Position numbers and translations under genes: made by a program
Part shown: piece after piece, positions 13,008-23,241 of the stretch
Layout of the letters: each line of letters starts with the position of its first letter
Numbering within the stretch: position 1 is the first letter of the stretch
From: Iris pallida
Lineage: Eukaryota; Streptophyta; Magnoliopsida; Asparagales; Iridaceae
DNA length: 64,000 nucleotides
NCBI GenBank assembly: GCA_029216955.1
Contig: JANAVB010015626.1
Location: forward strand, 10,001-74,000
Reading direction: 5' to 3'
The notes under the pieces: model-generated
The model's database searches: none
What the model was told of the DNA's origin: nothing
What the model saw: the letters and a program-made list of their open reading frames with translations, nothing else

Positions 13008-13310
13008 TTACTGATTAAAGATATAGTTTGCAAGAAGCTCGAAAATATTATTGTCAGACGACACTAATAGTTTGCAGACAGCCTTTCTCAAAGGTTCTTC
13101 TTCAATAGTACTTCCAGGCTCCACAAGTCCAACAAGGACGTCTTGTTTCGGTCCAAGAGCAGTCAAGCCTTCCTCCGCCTCTTTCTGAATGGAAAATGGA
13201 GGCTCGTCAGAACAAGCATCCTTGGCAATCTTAGTCTCCAAGATGACGTCAGTCTCCTTGGATACATCTTCAGAAGCCATTTGTACTAAAGGAGCAGGTA
13301 TTGGCAGCAT
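13008..13310 (-). CDS. Antisense ORF downstream of integrase, copy A
   Basis: A 100-residue acidic frame starting MLPIPAPLVQMASEDV lies on the strand opposite to pol, between integrase and the 3' LTR. Antisense ORFs in this place are known in several Tat-lineage elements (for example gene 23 of maize Grande, and Retand), with no assigned function. The ATG directly follows a 'ttttacag' that would also fit an intron acceptor, so this may be a last exon. Copy B carries the same frame broken by one stop. I cannot assign a domain. It may simply be a chance frame. Confidence 0.4.
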   Translation of the reverse strand: MLPIPAPLVQMASEDVSKETDVILETKIAKDACSDEPPFSIQKEAEEGLTALGPKQDVLVGLVEPGSTIEEEPLRKAVCKLLVSSDNNIFELLANYIFNQ

Positions 13311-14479
13311 CTGTAAAAGTTACATATTATTTATAGGCAGAAAGATCAAATAGTCTGTCTTGAGAACTGAAATGATTTCTCCTTAGAAAGATATAAACGT
13401 TCAGTCATTCATCGAATTTATTCACCTTGTGAATCGACCCACCGGTTAACAAATGTCTCTCAATAAATTCTCCAGTTGAATACAATTCAAATTCTCTCGT
13501 GGAAAGTCACTACATAAAAATTCCAACATCACACATCGTCCCCTTTTAAAAAGCTCAGTTGCTTTAAAAAAGATCTTATGACCGGTCGCCATGATGAAGT
13601 TCATGTTCATCATACCTCTGAAACTTTATCTTTGCCAATTTATCTTTGGAAAATTTTCTTGATTATGTGTTCGGCGAGAATGAATCGTTTATATAATTTC
13701 TTATCACGTCTATAAACACCTCTGATAAGCACACTTAAACCGACAATACTCTTTCCACATTTGGTTCATATGTCAAATAAATGCTATTTCGATGATAAAT
13801 TCAGATATACATTAAAAGTTCTACTCGCTGTTCAAGTTATGAATATCCATGTGGGTACGAAAATTCAAAGTCCCAGTGACGCATCTCCACAAAACCACAA
13901 ATATTCTTTTCAAAAAAATCATCCTTTATTTTCACTCTTTCTCTATAAAAGGACGTTTACATTTTAATGGAAATATATTACATCTTGGATTTTCATTCTA
14001 ATGTAACAACAAATACCTAATGGAAATCTATTACATCTTTAGATTTTTGCCATCTGGTCGAGTTGTTGGTTGCAATTCTTTGTTTTCCCGACCCTCAGTG
14101 GTAGGCAGGGCAACGGAATCACTCTTGGTCTTCTCTCTCAGAAAGGCGAGAGAGAAAATGGAGGCAAAATGACGACCTTTCATCGAAGGTAGGATTACGT
14201 TCACTCTTGTGATAAGATTTCTAATTCTGCCATCAAAAGAACCCTTCTACCTAAATACTCGGGTCAGAGTTCACTCCACCATCCAACTCTCCATGTATAG
14301 AGGCCCTTCCTAACATCTGAGGGAGGCCCTTCTGAAACATGGGGAGTTCTGAGCTGTCTGATGTGTGTGTCAAATCAATTCATCTTTACGACATCCAAAA
14401 TCATCGATATCGGTTCTGGGAAAACTTGCCATCTGGTCCCCAACAAGTATTAAAATGGAAGAAGTTAGCAAATTAATCA
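13311..14479. other. Non-coding Tat-element 3' region, copy A
   Basis: AT-rich sequence without a recognisable gene or RNA, kept almost unchanged in copy B (31845-33010). It is the spacer between the antisense ORF and the GGCGC-rich repeats of the same element. Confidence 0.6.
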
Positions 14480-14800
14480 GATGAATATATTCAACATGTG
14501 CCTTCTTCTCAAAAGTTAGGCTCCCATCTTCAACAGGTGCCCCTTCTTGAAGTCAGGCGCTTGCCTTCAACAGGCACCCCCTTCTCGAAGTAAGACTCCT
14601 GTCTTCAACATGCACCATTTTTCTCAAAGTCAAGCGCTTGCCTTCAACGGGCGCCTCCTTCTCGAAGTCAGGCGCCCTCTTTTCACAGGCACCTCCATCT
14701 CGAAGTTGGGCGCTCATCTTCAATGAAGTAGACATTTGCTCATATTTAGGCGCCTTCAGGCGCTCAAACATGCACCTCCTTCTTTAAAGTCGGTGCTCAT
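14480..14800. repeat. Degenerate approximately 44-bp tandem repeat rich in GGCGC, copy A
   Basis: About six to seven loose copies of a unit of the type 'cttcaacaggcacc-ccttctcgaagtcaggcgcttgc'. Each carries one or two GGCGCC/GGTGCC/GGCGCT words. The same word recurs in the element's LTR (15950-16180). Copy B has the array at 33030-33330. Confidence 0.75.
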
Positions 14801-14845
14801 GTTTAAAGGCTACTATATTCGTCTCCTAAAAACTTACTATTAAGA

Positions 14846-15082
14846 TCACATGTATCGATGGTCATCGATAATGCACACATCAGTCCAATACTCGACGAAG
14901 TGGCGTGTGATGGGACGGCAGCACACTATGGTGGCGTAGAGAAGCTCATAAGCACCCGATCCTTCTCGACATCCATGATCCTGTGGAGAGCCATCGTCGG
15001 GAAAGAAAGAATGATAGAGGAATTTGGAAGCTGAGAGTACAACGGCCTCTTTCTTTCTCTCATCATAGCTATTTATATGCAA
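14846..15082 (-). CDS. Small antisense ORF, unrecognised, copy A
   Basis: A 78-residue minus-strand frame starting MHINSYDERKKEAVV has a counterpart of 77 residues in copy B. A second overlapping frame contains MALHRIMDVEKD and is longer in copy B (33341-33577), so it is unclear which frame, if either, is coding. No domain is recognised. It could be an early exon of the antisense unit that includes 13008-13310. Confidence 0.25.
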   Translation of the reverse strand: MHINSYDERKKEAVVLSASKFLYHSFFPDDGSPQDHGCREGSGAYELLYATIVCCRPITRHFVEYWTDVCIIDDHRYM

Positions 15083-15389
15083 TTAAAGCTGAAACGGCAT
15101 GCTTCCTCTCTAGGCACATATTTTGGGAAAGATAACACGTAAATGATTTAAAATCACATATGAATTGCCACGTGTCTATTAGAAAAGACAAAACATTGGA
15201 TCAGTCAGATTGGTATTTGTAGATTGGCGTTGGTGCTTGTTTGTGCCAACAGTTACACAATAAAATTGAAAAAGTGCCAGAAATAAGATAAAACAAACTT
15301 TTTATTTCATAAAGGACATGCCCCTACAGTTAAGTTGGCACCACGGCCATTCAGAGAAAGAGAGATAAATGAGGCGCCTTTATATTTCA

Positions 15390-15690
15390 TCACTTCTTCT
15401 TCTCGTTGTTATCAGTCTGACGTACGATAGTGGCCAACTCACCCATGTTATGGATCCCCGAACGGCGCATTAAACGAAGGAATCCCTCTCTCTGTTCTAA
15501 ATTGCCATACTCTTCAAAGGAGGACGATGGACTACCACCTGAACGATCGAATATTTCTGGAGTCAGATCAAAGTAGTGTAGAAGATTCTCCGCCCTCAGA
15601 GACGGGTCAGCCTCCAACAAGCCGTAGGCACAATATTAGGCTTCTCCTCAGGAGCCTTGTCGTCGACGTCGGCGCCTGTCTCTTTCTCTT
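15390..15690 (-). pseudogene. Antisense ORF next to 3' LTR, frameshifted, copy A
   Basis: The minus-strand frame from 15620 reads LLEADPSLRAENLLHYFDL and ends TDNNEKKK at 15390. An in-phase start is lacking, but an ATG at about 15696 opens a lysine/acid-rich frame (MKKEKETGADVDDKAPEE) that reaches the same spot one frame away. One indel therefore separates a plausible N-terminus from the rest. The state is identical in copy B. It belongs to the same antisense region of the Tat element; function is unknown. Confidence 0.4.
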
Positions 15691-15949
15691 TTTTCATATT
15701 TCCTTTGAACGCTATGAGGGTAAACAAGGGTAAAGGCTGTGCAAAAGTCCATTCTCATATATATAATCGAAATCAATCCCACTGGTGCCTCACATTCCTC
15801 ATGAAAAGTAGAGTACAATTAATGAAAGCTTAAAAAGAGGAAGGATAGTCATTTTAGAAATTTGCACCTCTCCATGAATAGGTTCATCGTCGAAAATGAA
15901 CAAAGCATTTAATGCACACCGTCATTTAATGTATTCTAAATGTTTGGGC

Positions 15950-16180
15950 GCCCAAGTTTGAAAACTTTGAAGGGGGTCTTATAGGCGCTCAAAATATCTG
16001 TCTCTCTTTGGTGCCTAACTCTCTTAGGTGCCCATTGTTTTTTAAGAGTTATGTTCTCCTAGGATCCTTATGCATTTAGGTGCCCATCTCTTTGAGGCAC
16101 CCTAACCCATTTAGGCGCTTACTGCTACTAGGTGCTTAACTTTTCTAGGCGCCTACTTCCTTGGGCGCCTTTCTCAAAGT
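15950..16180. repeat. GGCGCC motif cluster in Tat U3, copy A
   Basis: About ten words of the form TAGGCGCC, TTAGGTGCC or GGCGCT occur in 230 bases at irregular 15-35 base spacing. GGCGCC is a palindrome. GGTGCC and GGCACC forms look like CpG-decay products, and some of these are GGCGCC in copy B. Confidence 0.75.
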
Positions 16181-16411
16181 ATTCAGTTCCCTACCGACGT
16201 ATTAATCTGCTATACATACTGAATGTGTGGTGCACTACTTCGAATTTCTTGAAGAACGTGCCCATCACTTGGCCCCGACCATGTGCCTATTCTGGATAGG
16301 CACAACATGTCAAAGGTACACTTGCTTAAAAATGGCACCCAGTGGCTTAGGCGCCTATCCAGAACAAAGGTGCATACTTTGGATAACTGTCAGGTGGCTA
16401 TCTCTTGGCTC

Positions 16412-16420
16412 TATAAATAA
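16412..16420 (+). promoter_or_regulatory. TATA box of Tat LTR, copy A
   Basis: TATAAATAA lies in the context 'ggctctataaataaag'. The same box at 34944 in copy B is followed by the intact R-U5. In copy A the LTR is lost 20 bases after the box. Confidence 0.7.
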
Positions 16421-16964
16421 AGCTCCACTCCCTACCGCTGAATTTTACGCACCAGGCCCTTTTAAAGGCCTTTACGCTCCGACCTCAGGTGGGACCCTCC
16501 CTTACTACGGTTCTTACGTGCCTAGCTCCTCCAACAGCTTTTACACGCCTGGCTACACTTCATCGTACTCCCACTCCTTATCCCCCTACTTCAGGCGAGC
16601 CCTCTCCCACACCCGACCTCCTCTCTCAACACCTCCTATACGCCAATCACCCTCTCGTACCTACCTCTGTGCACTACGTACCCCACCCCTGCACTGATCA
16701 ATCTCTCTCCCCATACTCTACGCTTGATGCCTTTTCTATCATCGATCCCATCCAACCCACCCAGGCCCACACCCTCCCTCCATCCAGCTGACACAATCGC
16801 TACCCCCAGGCCCTGGCCTCCCCTCAGTACCCTTCGCCCCACCTTCAGCCCCAACCCTTATCTCCTCAGAGGTCTCCAGCCTTCCTCCTGTACCTCCTAC
16901 CCTTCCAACCTCCAACCTGTACGCACTCAGCTCGTCCGAGCTTGGAGATCCCGCGGAGATCGTC

Positions 16965-18330
16965 GTGGCTTTTTCTCCAGTCGGCGTTGGCCCGTCTGTG
17001 GTGCCGTCCTCCGCGAGCCGAGCGAACCCCGCTCCTGGGAGGTCTCCTCAGGCCGTCACCATACCAGAGCGTATCCTCCAAGCAGCTCACCCAGTCATCT
17101 CCCACCGGCCCGAGCAGATCCCTACATCGATTGATCCTCCTCCTCCTAGGAGCTCTTCCCTGATCCCTTCTCCTGCCGTCCACTCTTCGTCGACTTTCGC
17201 AGCCATGCTGCGTCTGGACCTGGCGCCAGCTAAGGTCCCGCTCGTCCCAGACATCAGTCTTCCAGACATTGAGTACTCTCAGGAGTCACCGGTGCCCTCG
17301 GTTCCATTCACCGAATTAGAGATGACCTCACTATCGAATTAATTCCCCCACACGTTCATCCTCAAATTTTCATTCGGATGTCCCAAGCTCCTAAGGGTGC
17401 AAGAGACGATAGCCAGCTGGAGACTTACCGCAGATTACCGGGTGGCCCCCTTGATCCCAAACACATTCTTCTTCACCTCTCATCCGACTTAGACCATAAG
17501 ACAATATGGTCCAAAGGCACGTGCAGGATCGATTCCCATCAGATAAAGATCATCAAATGGTCAGCTAGCTTTAACACTAAAGAAGACTCAGCAACAGTTG
17601 TCGCCTGGATCACTCTACCCAACCTTCCCCTAATTTGCTTCGTTCCAGCGGCTCTCAGGCGTATCGCCAACTCTTTTGGCACATACGTGGCCTCCGCCCC
17701 AGAGACCAGCAACCTCACTAAAGTATACTACGCCAAAATTTGTGTCGAACTCGACCTCACCACCGAACCACCCAATTTCATCAACATCGAGCTGGGCAAC
17801 CGAACCCACACCCAACAAATCCTCTACGATAACCACATCATTTTCTGTAACCACTGCACTTAAGAGGTCATCTCCCGAAGCACTGCCACTGCCTTCATCC
17901 AGAACTAAAGAAGAAACATCCCAGGAATGACAGCGTACCAACCGAGGAAAGGTCACCCATGCCACCTCTCCTATCCCGTCTAAATTTGTACACCCGCTTT
18001 GACTCCGGAGGCACATCATCGGACGAGAGCAAATCTCCTAGCAAAGGATTGATCCCCCAGAGCACCCAAGCCCTCACCCTATCCAACCAATTCGATGCTC
18101 TCGTTTTGGAGGACACGGAAGACCCCGAGGAGATAGCCTCTCCCCCAGCCAATCGTGCGATCACCGAGATTCTCCCCAATTCGGAAGGCGTAGAACAGGT
18201 CACCAACATCTCCGAAGTCAATCAACAGCTCACCATCGAAGACCACATGGTAGAGGCCCTAGCTATTCTAGGGCCAGACCTAGTTCATAGACGGCTCCAA
18301 GCCCTTGCCGCGGGGGTCCCTCTTCAGTAA
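16965..18330 (+). pseudogene. LINE ORF1 pseudogene (DUF4283-like RNA-binding protein)
   Basis: ORF1 of plant L1 elements packages the element RNA. The piece 17378-17863 shows the DUF4283-type pattern: WITLPNLPLICF, AALRRIANSFGTYV, then CVELDLTTEPP, and ends in FCNHC, the first half of a zinc knuckle, at a stop (17861). Upstream, 16965-17342 is a Ser/Pro-rich N-terminal part in another frame. Downstream, 17959-18330 is an acidic tail in a third frame. At least two frameshifts and one stop separate the pieces. Confidence 0.75.
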
Positions 18331-18591
18331 ACTAATCTTCGAAAAGGGTGCACCAGTGACTCCATAATCATTCTACCAGAGATTCCTACCCTGGACTCTG
18401 CAGAAGAATTGATCAATCAGCATCAGACTCCACCGAAGGAATCATGCAACAATCACCAATCAACCCCCTCAGCGAAGGCAGGACCTTATTCTTCGAGTGG
18501 GGCCAATGCTATCCACAAACCCACTACAATCTTTACCATCCAAACTAGATCTGCCGTCAAACGGAACAAAAACTCCCCCACAATATCCTTA

Positions 18592-21500
18592 ATGCTGAAC
18601 AACCTATCCTGGAATATCTGCGGTCTGGCGAACAAACCGACGTTAAGGAGAATTACCAACCTGCGAAAAATCCACAAGATAGACATTCTCATCATTCTCG
18701 AACCCAAAATCCCCTCCAAAAGATTAAAATCCATCCAGCTTCAACTGGGCCTTCCTTTGGCCATAGCTGGCAGACACGATATTTGGATCCTCTGTACGAA
18801 AGATGTCAAATTAGAAGTCATCCAGGACTCCCGGCAGGCCCTCTCCTGTTGGTTCGAACACCCAAAGCTTCCGAACCGTGCCATCCTCTCAGCGGTCCAT
18901 GGTAGCTACGATATCGCGGAGAGGAAACAACTATGGGAAGACCTCCTTGACATCCATCTTCTCTACACCAACTCCCCTTGGCTTTGCATCGGGAACTTCA
19001 ATACGATCACCTGTAGCACAGAAAAAACAGGTAGCCGCCCCACTCCCCCACCTCGGTCATGCGTGACTTCAACAAATTCATCTTCAAAGCCCATTTAACC
19101 ACTCTCCAGTTCACTGGGAATGCATTCACCTGGTGCAACATGCAGGATGGCGACCGTCATCAATACTCCAGGCTAGACAGGGCCCTCACGAACGCCTTCT
19201 AGCACGAAATTGGGATCACCACCAATCTATCCCATCTCAACTCCATAGAATCAGACCACATTCCCCTGTTGGTAGAGATAAAAAACAAGACTAACTCATC
19301 CAAAAAGAACTTCTAATTCCTCGACTTCTGGATTGGGCATCCAAATTTTCTGGGCATCGTAGCGGAAGCTTGGAACCGTGAGGATTCCCCCAACCCCCTT
19401 GTTAGGGTTAGCAACAAGCTCAAAGCTTCCAGGAGAGCCTTGTCCGTCTGGAGCAAGCTAGCCTACGGAGATATCTTTCAAGCCGACCGCGTCGCCGAGG
19501 ACGACGTCACCCGTGCCGAAGCCCTGGTCTTCACGGATCGCTCCTTAGTGGCTAGAAGATCCCTTAACCTCACCAAGGCTATGCTTAAATTTAGGATCAA
19601 AGTGGAGACCGACTTCTGGAAACAGAAAGCGAGGTTGAAATGGGACAGCGAGGGGGACAAAAACTCGATGTACTTTCATGCCTGCGTTAACGGGCACAGA
19701 CAGAAGCTTTTGATTCACAGGACTATCGATGACAATGGAAACATCATCACCGACCATAAGAGCATCCACGAGGCAGCCACGGATTTCTATTCCAATATTT
19801 CTCTAAAGAGACGGTTCACAAAGATACATCATTCCTTGACCAATTTCCCCTCCTCATCAACGACACCGACAACGCCCAGTTGAACCGCCTTCCCACAGCT
19901 CAGGAAGTTAAAGATGCAGTGTGGACCCTGAACGAGCATAGTACGCCAGGGCCGGATGGGTTTTCGGGGGTATTCTTTCGGTCATGCTGGGATATTGTCA
20001 AGCACGACATCACCGAAGCGGCGATCGCCTTCTTCGAAGGCGCTATATACCCTAAAGCTATCTCTAGCGTCATCCTGATCCTAATCCTAAAAAGAGACAA
20101 CCCGGAGTCCTTCCGTGACTTTCGACCCATCAGTCTTTGCAACTTCACCAAAAAGATCAAATCCAAGGTTATCGCGACCAGAATGGCTGATATTCTTCCC
20201 AAAATTATCTCGGAGGAGGAATGCGGGTTTGTTCGTGGGAGGAACATCCAGGACAATATTATGCTAGCCCAAGAGTTAATCACCTGCATGAAATTCCCAG
20301 TGAAGGGAGGCAACATTGCCGTTAAAATCGACATGGATAAAGCTTATGACAGACTGGATTGGCAATTCATGATCTGGGTTTTTAGAGCTTTCGGTTTCTC
20401 GAAAACTTGGACCAATATCGTCTGGAGATCCATCAGCAACTTCTGGTTCACTACGGTCATCAATAGCCACGCCCATGGATATTTTAAATCCCACCGCGGT
20501 GTGAGATAAGGCAACCCACTATCCTCCACAGTATTCATCATAGCCGATGACGCTCTGAGTAGGAACCTTAACAATATGGTCAACATCCCCAACTTTCAAC
20601 ACTATCATACATCCAGTGGCTGCCCAATCATCAACCATCTGGCCTTCGTAGACGACCTACTCATCTTCTCTTCCAGGAAAGAAGGCACAGTGGCGGTGAT
20701 TCACAATACCCTGACGAGATACTCTAGATGCTCCGGACAAAAAATCAACCATTCCAAGAGCATCATCTACGCCCACCACAACACCAATAGAGACCACGCC
20801 AACAACCTATCCTAATTAACTTCCTTCTCAGTTGCCAAGCCTCCGTTCTACTATCTCGGGTGCCCGTTAGTATATGAGAAATCTAATGCCGGCATATTCG
20901 AGGACTTAATTACCAGAATCATGAAAAAACTAGAAGGGTGGTACAATGCTACCTTATCCCCATACGGTAAGATAATCCTTATCAATCATCTGCTATCCAC
21001 CATCCCCATACATACCCTAGCGGCGTGCTCGCCGTCCACTAAGGTTCTTTCTTCGATCGAACAGATCTTTTGTAATTTTTTCTGGGGACATAGCAATGGC
21101 CAGGACAAACATCACTGGGCTAACTAGGACTCTATGGCTCACCCGACTGGCGAGGGAGGATTGGGATTTACCAAACTCACCCACATTGTAAAAGCATTCT
21201 CGATGAAGCTGTGGTGGAAACTCTGCACGAGCAATAAGTTATGGTGCAGGTTTTTGAAAGCCAGATGCTTCAAACACATCTACCCCTCTATGGCCATTTA
21301 CAACTGCAGATCATCGGCGGCTTGGCGCCGTATCCTTATCGGCCGCGACCTTGCCGAGCTGGCGATGCAACTCTATCTGGGAGCGGGCGACTCCAACCCA
21401 TTCCTTGAGCGATGGGTTGGAGACAACATGATCCCGAGTCTTACGGAGACCTCCAGAGATTGTAGGATCAGAGACTTGTGGAACCCCTCTACCAACGACT

Positions 21501-22100
21501 GGAACTGGGACCAGTTTCAGCAGTAGTCCGTTAACAATACGGTCGATGACATTCACGTAAGAGGGTTACGCATCAGTGACGAGGATGATGCGTTGAGATG
21601 GTCCCTCAAGACGTCGGGGGCTTTTACGGTGAGGTCGGCGAGATTATCCATCCAGGGCGCCGGTCTGCCGTTCCTCCCCATCGTGCACTTTTGGCACTCA
21701 TACATCCCCAAGAAGTGGTCCTTCCTCTTATGGAGAGTCATCAGAAAGAAACTGCTGACAGACGACATCCTTAACACCATCGGGTTTAGCTTAGCGTCTG
21801 CCTGTTCCTGCTGCCCCGAGCGTCAGACGAAAACAATCGACCACATCTTCTGCCAGAGGACGCTACCAGACAGGACTTGGAGAACCCTTAACCTGCTATT
21901 CAGCATCGAGCAGGGCGGTGGTCGCTTCCATGATCTACTAGCTTCTTGGGCTCTGTCTCCTACGACCACCAGATCGTCGCAGCGGCTGCTACTTGGGTCA
22001 TATGGAAGAATCGCAACAAGGCGAGATTCGAAGGTCACCGATACTCGGCAGACCAGCTCCCACAGTTCGAGAGCATTCTGGTCGGTGCTCCCCCCATAGC
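18592..22100 (+). pseudogene. LINE ORF2 pseudogene (endonuclease-RT), copy B
   Basis: This has the same domain order as copy A: endonuclease (LSWNICGLANK, LEPK), RT (19900-20850, with VRGRNIQDNIMLAQEL, DMDKAYDRLDW, FVDD at about 20645) and the zf-RVT region (21680-21890). In the endonuclease the GDFN motif has become GNFN at about 18993, a change of a catalytic-site residue not seen in copy A. Frameshifts lie near 19050 and 19790. The stop at about 20507 is shared with copy A, and a stop at 20814 is private. Confidence 0.88.
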
Positions 22101-22228
22101 CCACGACTTTTGTTTTTGTTTCTCTGTCACCCCCTTTTTTGTGGTATACCTGTATAGGCTTCAACATTTTGCGCCTTGTTTACGGTTTTTGGGTGCAGTT
22201 TTTGGCCGCCATTAATAAATTACGGGGG

Positions 22229-22229
<1 letters not shown>

Positions 22230-22293
<64 letters not shown>
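22230..22293. repeat. (TA)n at LINE 3' end, copy B
   Basis: Pure TA run equivalent to 3932-3984, between the LINE 3' end and the truncated LTR. Confidence 0.9.
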
Positions 22294-22296
<3 letters not shown>

Positions 22297-23241
22297 ATGC
22301 ATATATTTATAATAGGATACAACTTAAATAGCTATACATATATACATATATGAGAATGTTTATGTAATATATATGAATAAAATATATTAATGCACATATA
22401 TATTTTAAGGATACTGTATGTTATTTCAATGATATATAGGAGATAGGAATATTAGCAATATTGGCAATAAAAGAAGAAAAAATAGTGTGTGGGTAATCAC
22501 GAGGGGCAACATGTGGATTGGACTGGGTTTAGCTGAGCTGGGGTGGGTCAAACGGACATGGTGTAATAAATAAATAAAAAAAGAAGGTATTTATGATCAT
22601 GGATAAATAAGTAGCATGTGGAGGCTCAAACAAACGGTACACAAGTGTCGAGCGGGTAGTAGGCTTCATGTGGACCATGCCCATATTTTGGGTCGACAGG
22701 TTTGGGTAGATGTCGGATCCTGAAATTAAATTGGAAGTCAAGTCATAATTTACGGCAAATAATTAATTGGCTTAAATTGACCCAAAAGTTGTGTGAAGCA
22801 AAAGAAGCACAAGATGATGTGTCTGAGTGGGACACGAAGGTCATAGGCGTAGGGTGTCTCGAGTAGATCATGCATGAGGAGTTGGTTTCGAAAAAATGAC
22901 TAGTCTTGTGCTCCCAATTTAAAAGTCATGCGCATTTGATGATCAAAAATAATAGTGGGAAAATTAATTAATGATCAAAATGGTCTAAATTGACCCGAAG
23001 TTGCGCGAAGCAAAAAGAGTACAAATGAGTAAGTTTGAGTGAGACATTATATACCGAAATGAAGGTAATCTTGTTCACTACAAAACCCAAGAAGGAAGTT
23101 TCTAGAGATGGACATCTCTGACGCTGCAAAAATCAAAGGCACGGAAGGGTATATTTAAAGAGAAAATAATCATAATCAAATATTTATTAAAAAAATCTTT
23201 TTTTAAATTAAAAAGTAAACCCTAAATTCAGTGTGTTTACA
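22294..23241 (-). mobile_element. Truncated 3' LTR (U3), gypsy derivative, copy B
   Basis: Counterpart of 3985-4944. It ends TTTACA at 23241 next to the same polypurine-type junction (23242-23280). Confidence 0.83.

Larger units (their letters stand above)
15738..16432 (+). mobile_element. 3' LTR of Tat element, truncated after TATA box, copy A
   Basis: The LTR starts TGTGCAAAAGTCC after a purine-rich stretch (gagggtaaacaagggtaaagg). It contains a GGCGCC-rich array and a TATA box, then is cut at 16432. Copy B shows the uninterrupted LTR (34273-35305). The join at 16432 is the tandem-duplication breakpoint. Confidence 0.75.
16433..22229 (+). mobile_element. L1-type LINE, copy B (near complete)
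   Basis: From the duplication join at 16433 the LINE runs through a proline-rich 5' region, ORF1 (about 16965-18330) and ORF2 (18592 to about 22100) to a 3' end at the TA tract. Bases 18310 onward match copy A from base 1. The true 5' end cannot be fixed, since 16433 may already lie inside the LINE. Both ORFs are broken. Confidence 0.88.

Noticed and set aside
16227..16854. Several Pro/Ser-rich ORFs on both strands near the duplication join
   Set aside because: The first crosses the LTR-LINE join, and the others are alternative frames of a proline-rich LINE 5' region; no conserved domain.
16433..22229. Simple insertion of the LINE into the Tat LTR
   Set aside because: The sequence after the LINE is not the rest of that LTR but the gypsy derivative, and copy B shows the intact LTR 18.5 kb further on; tandem duplication fits better.
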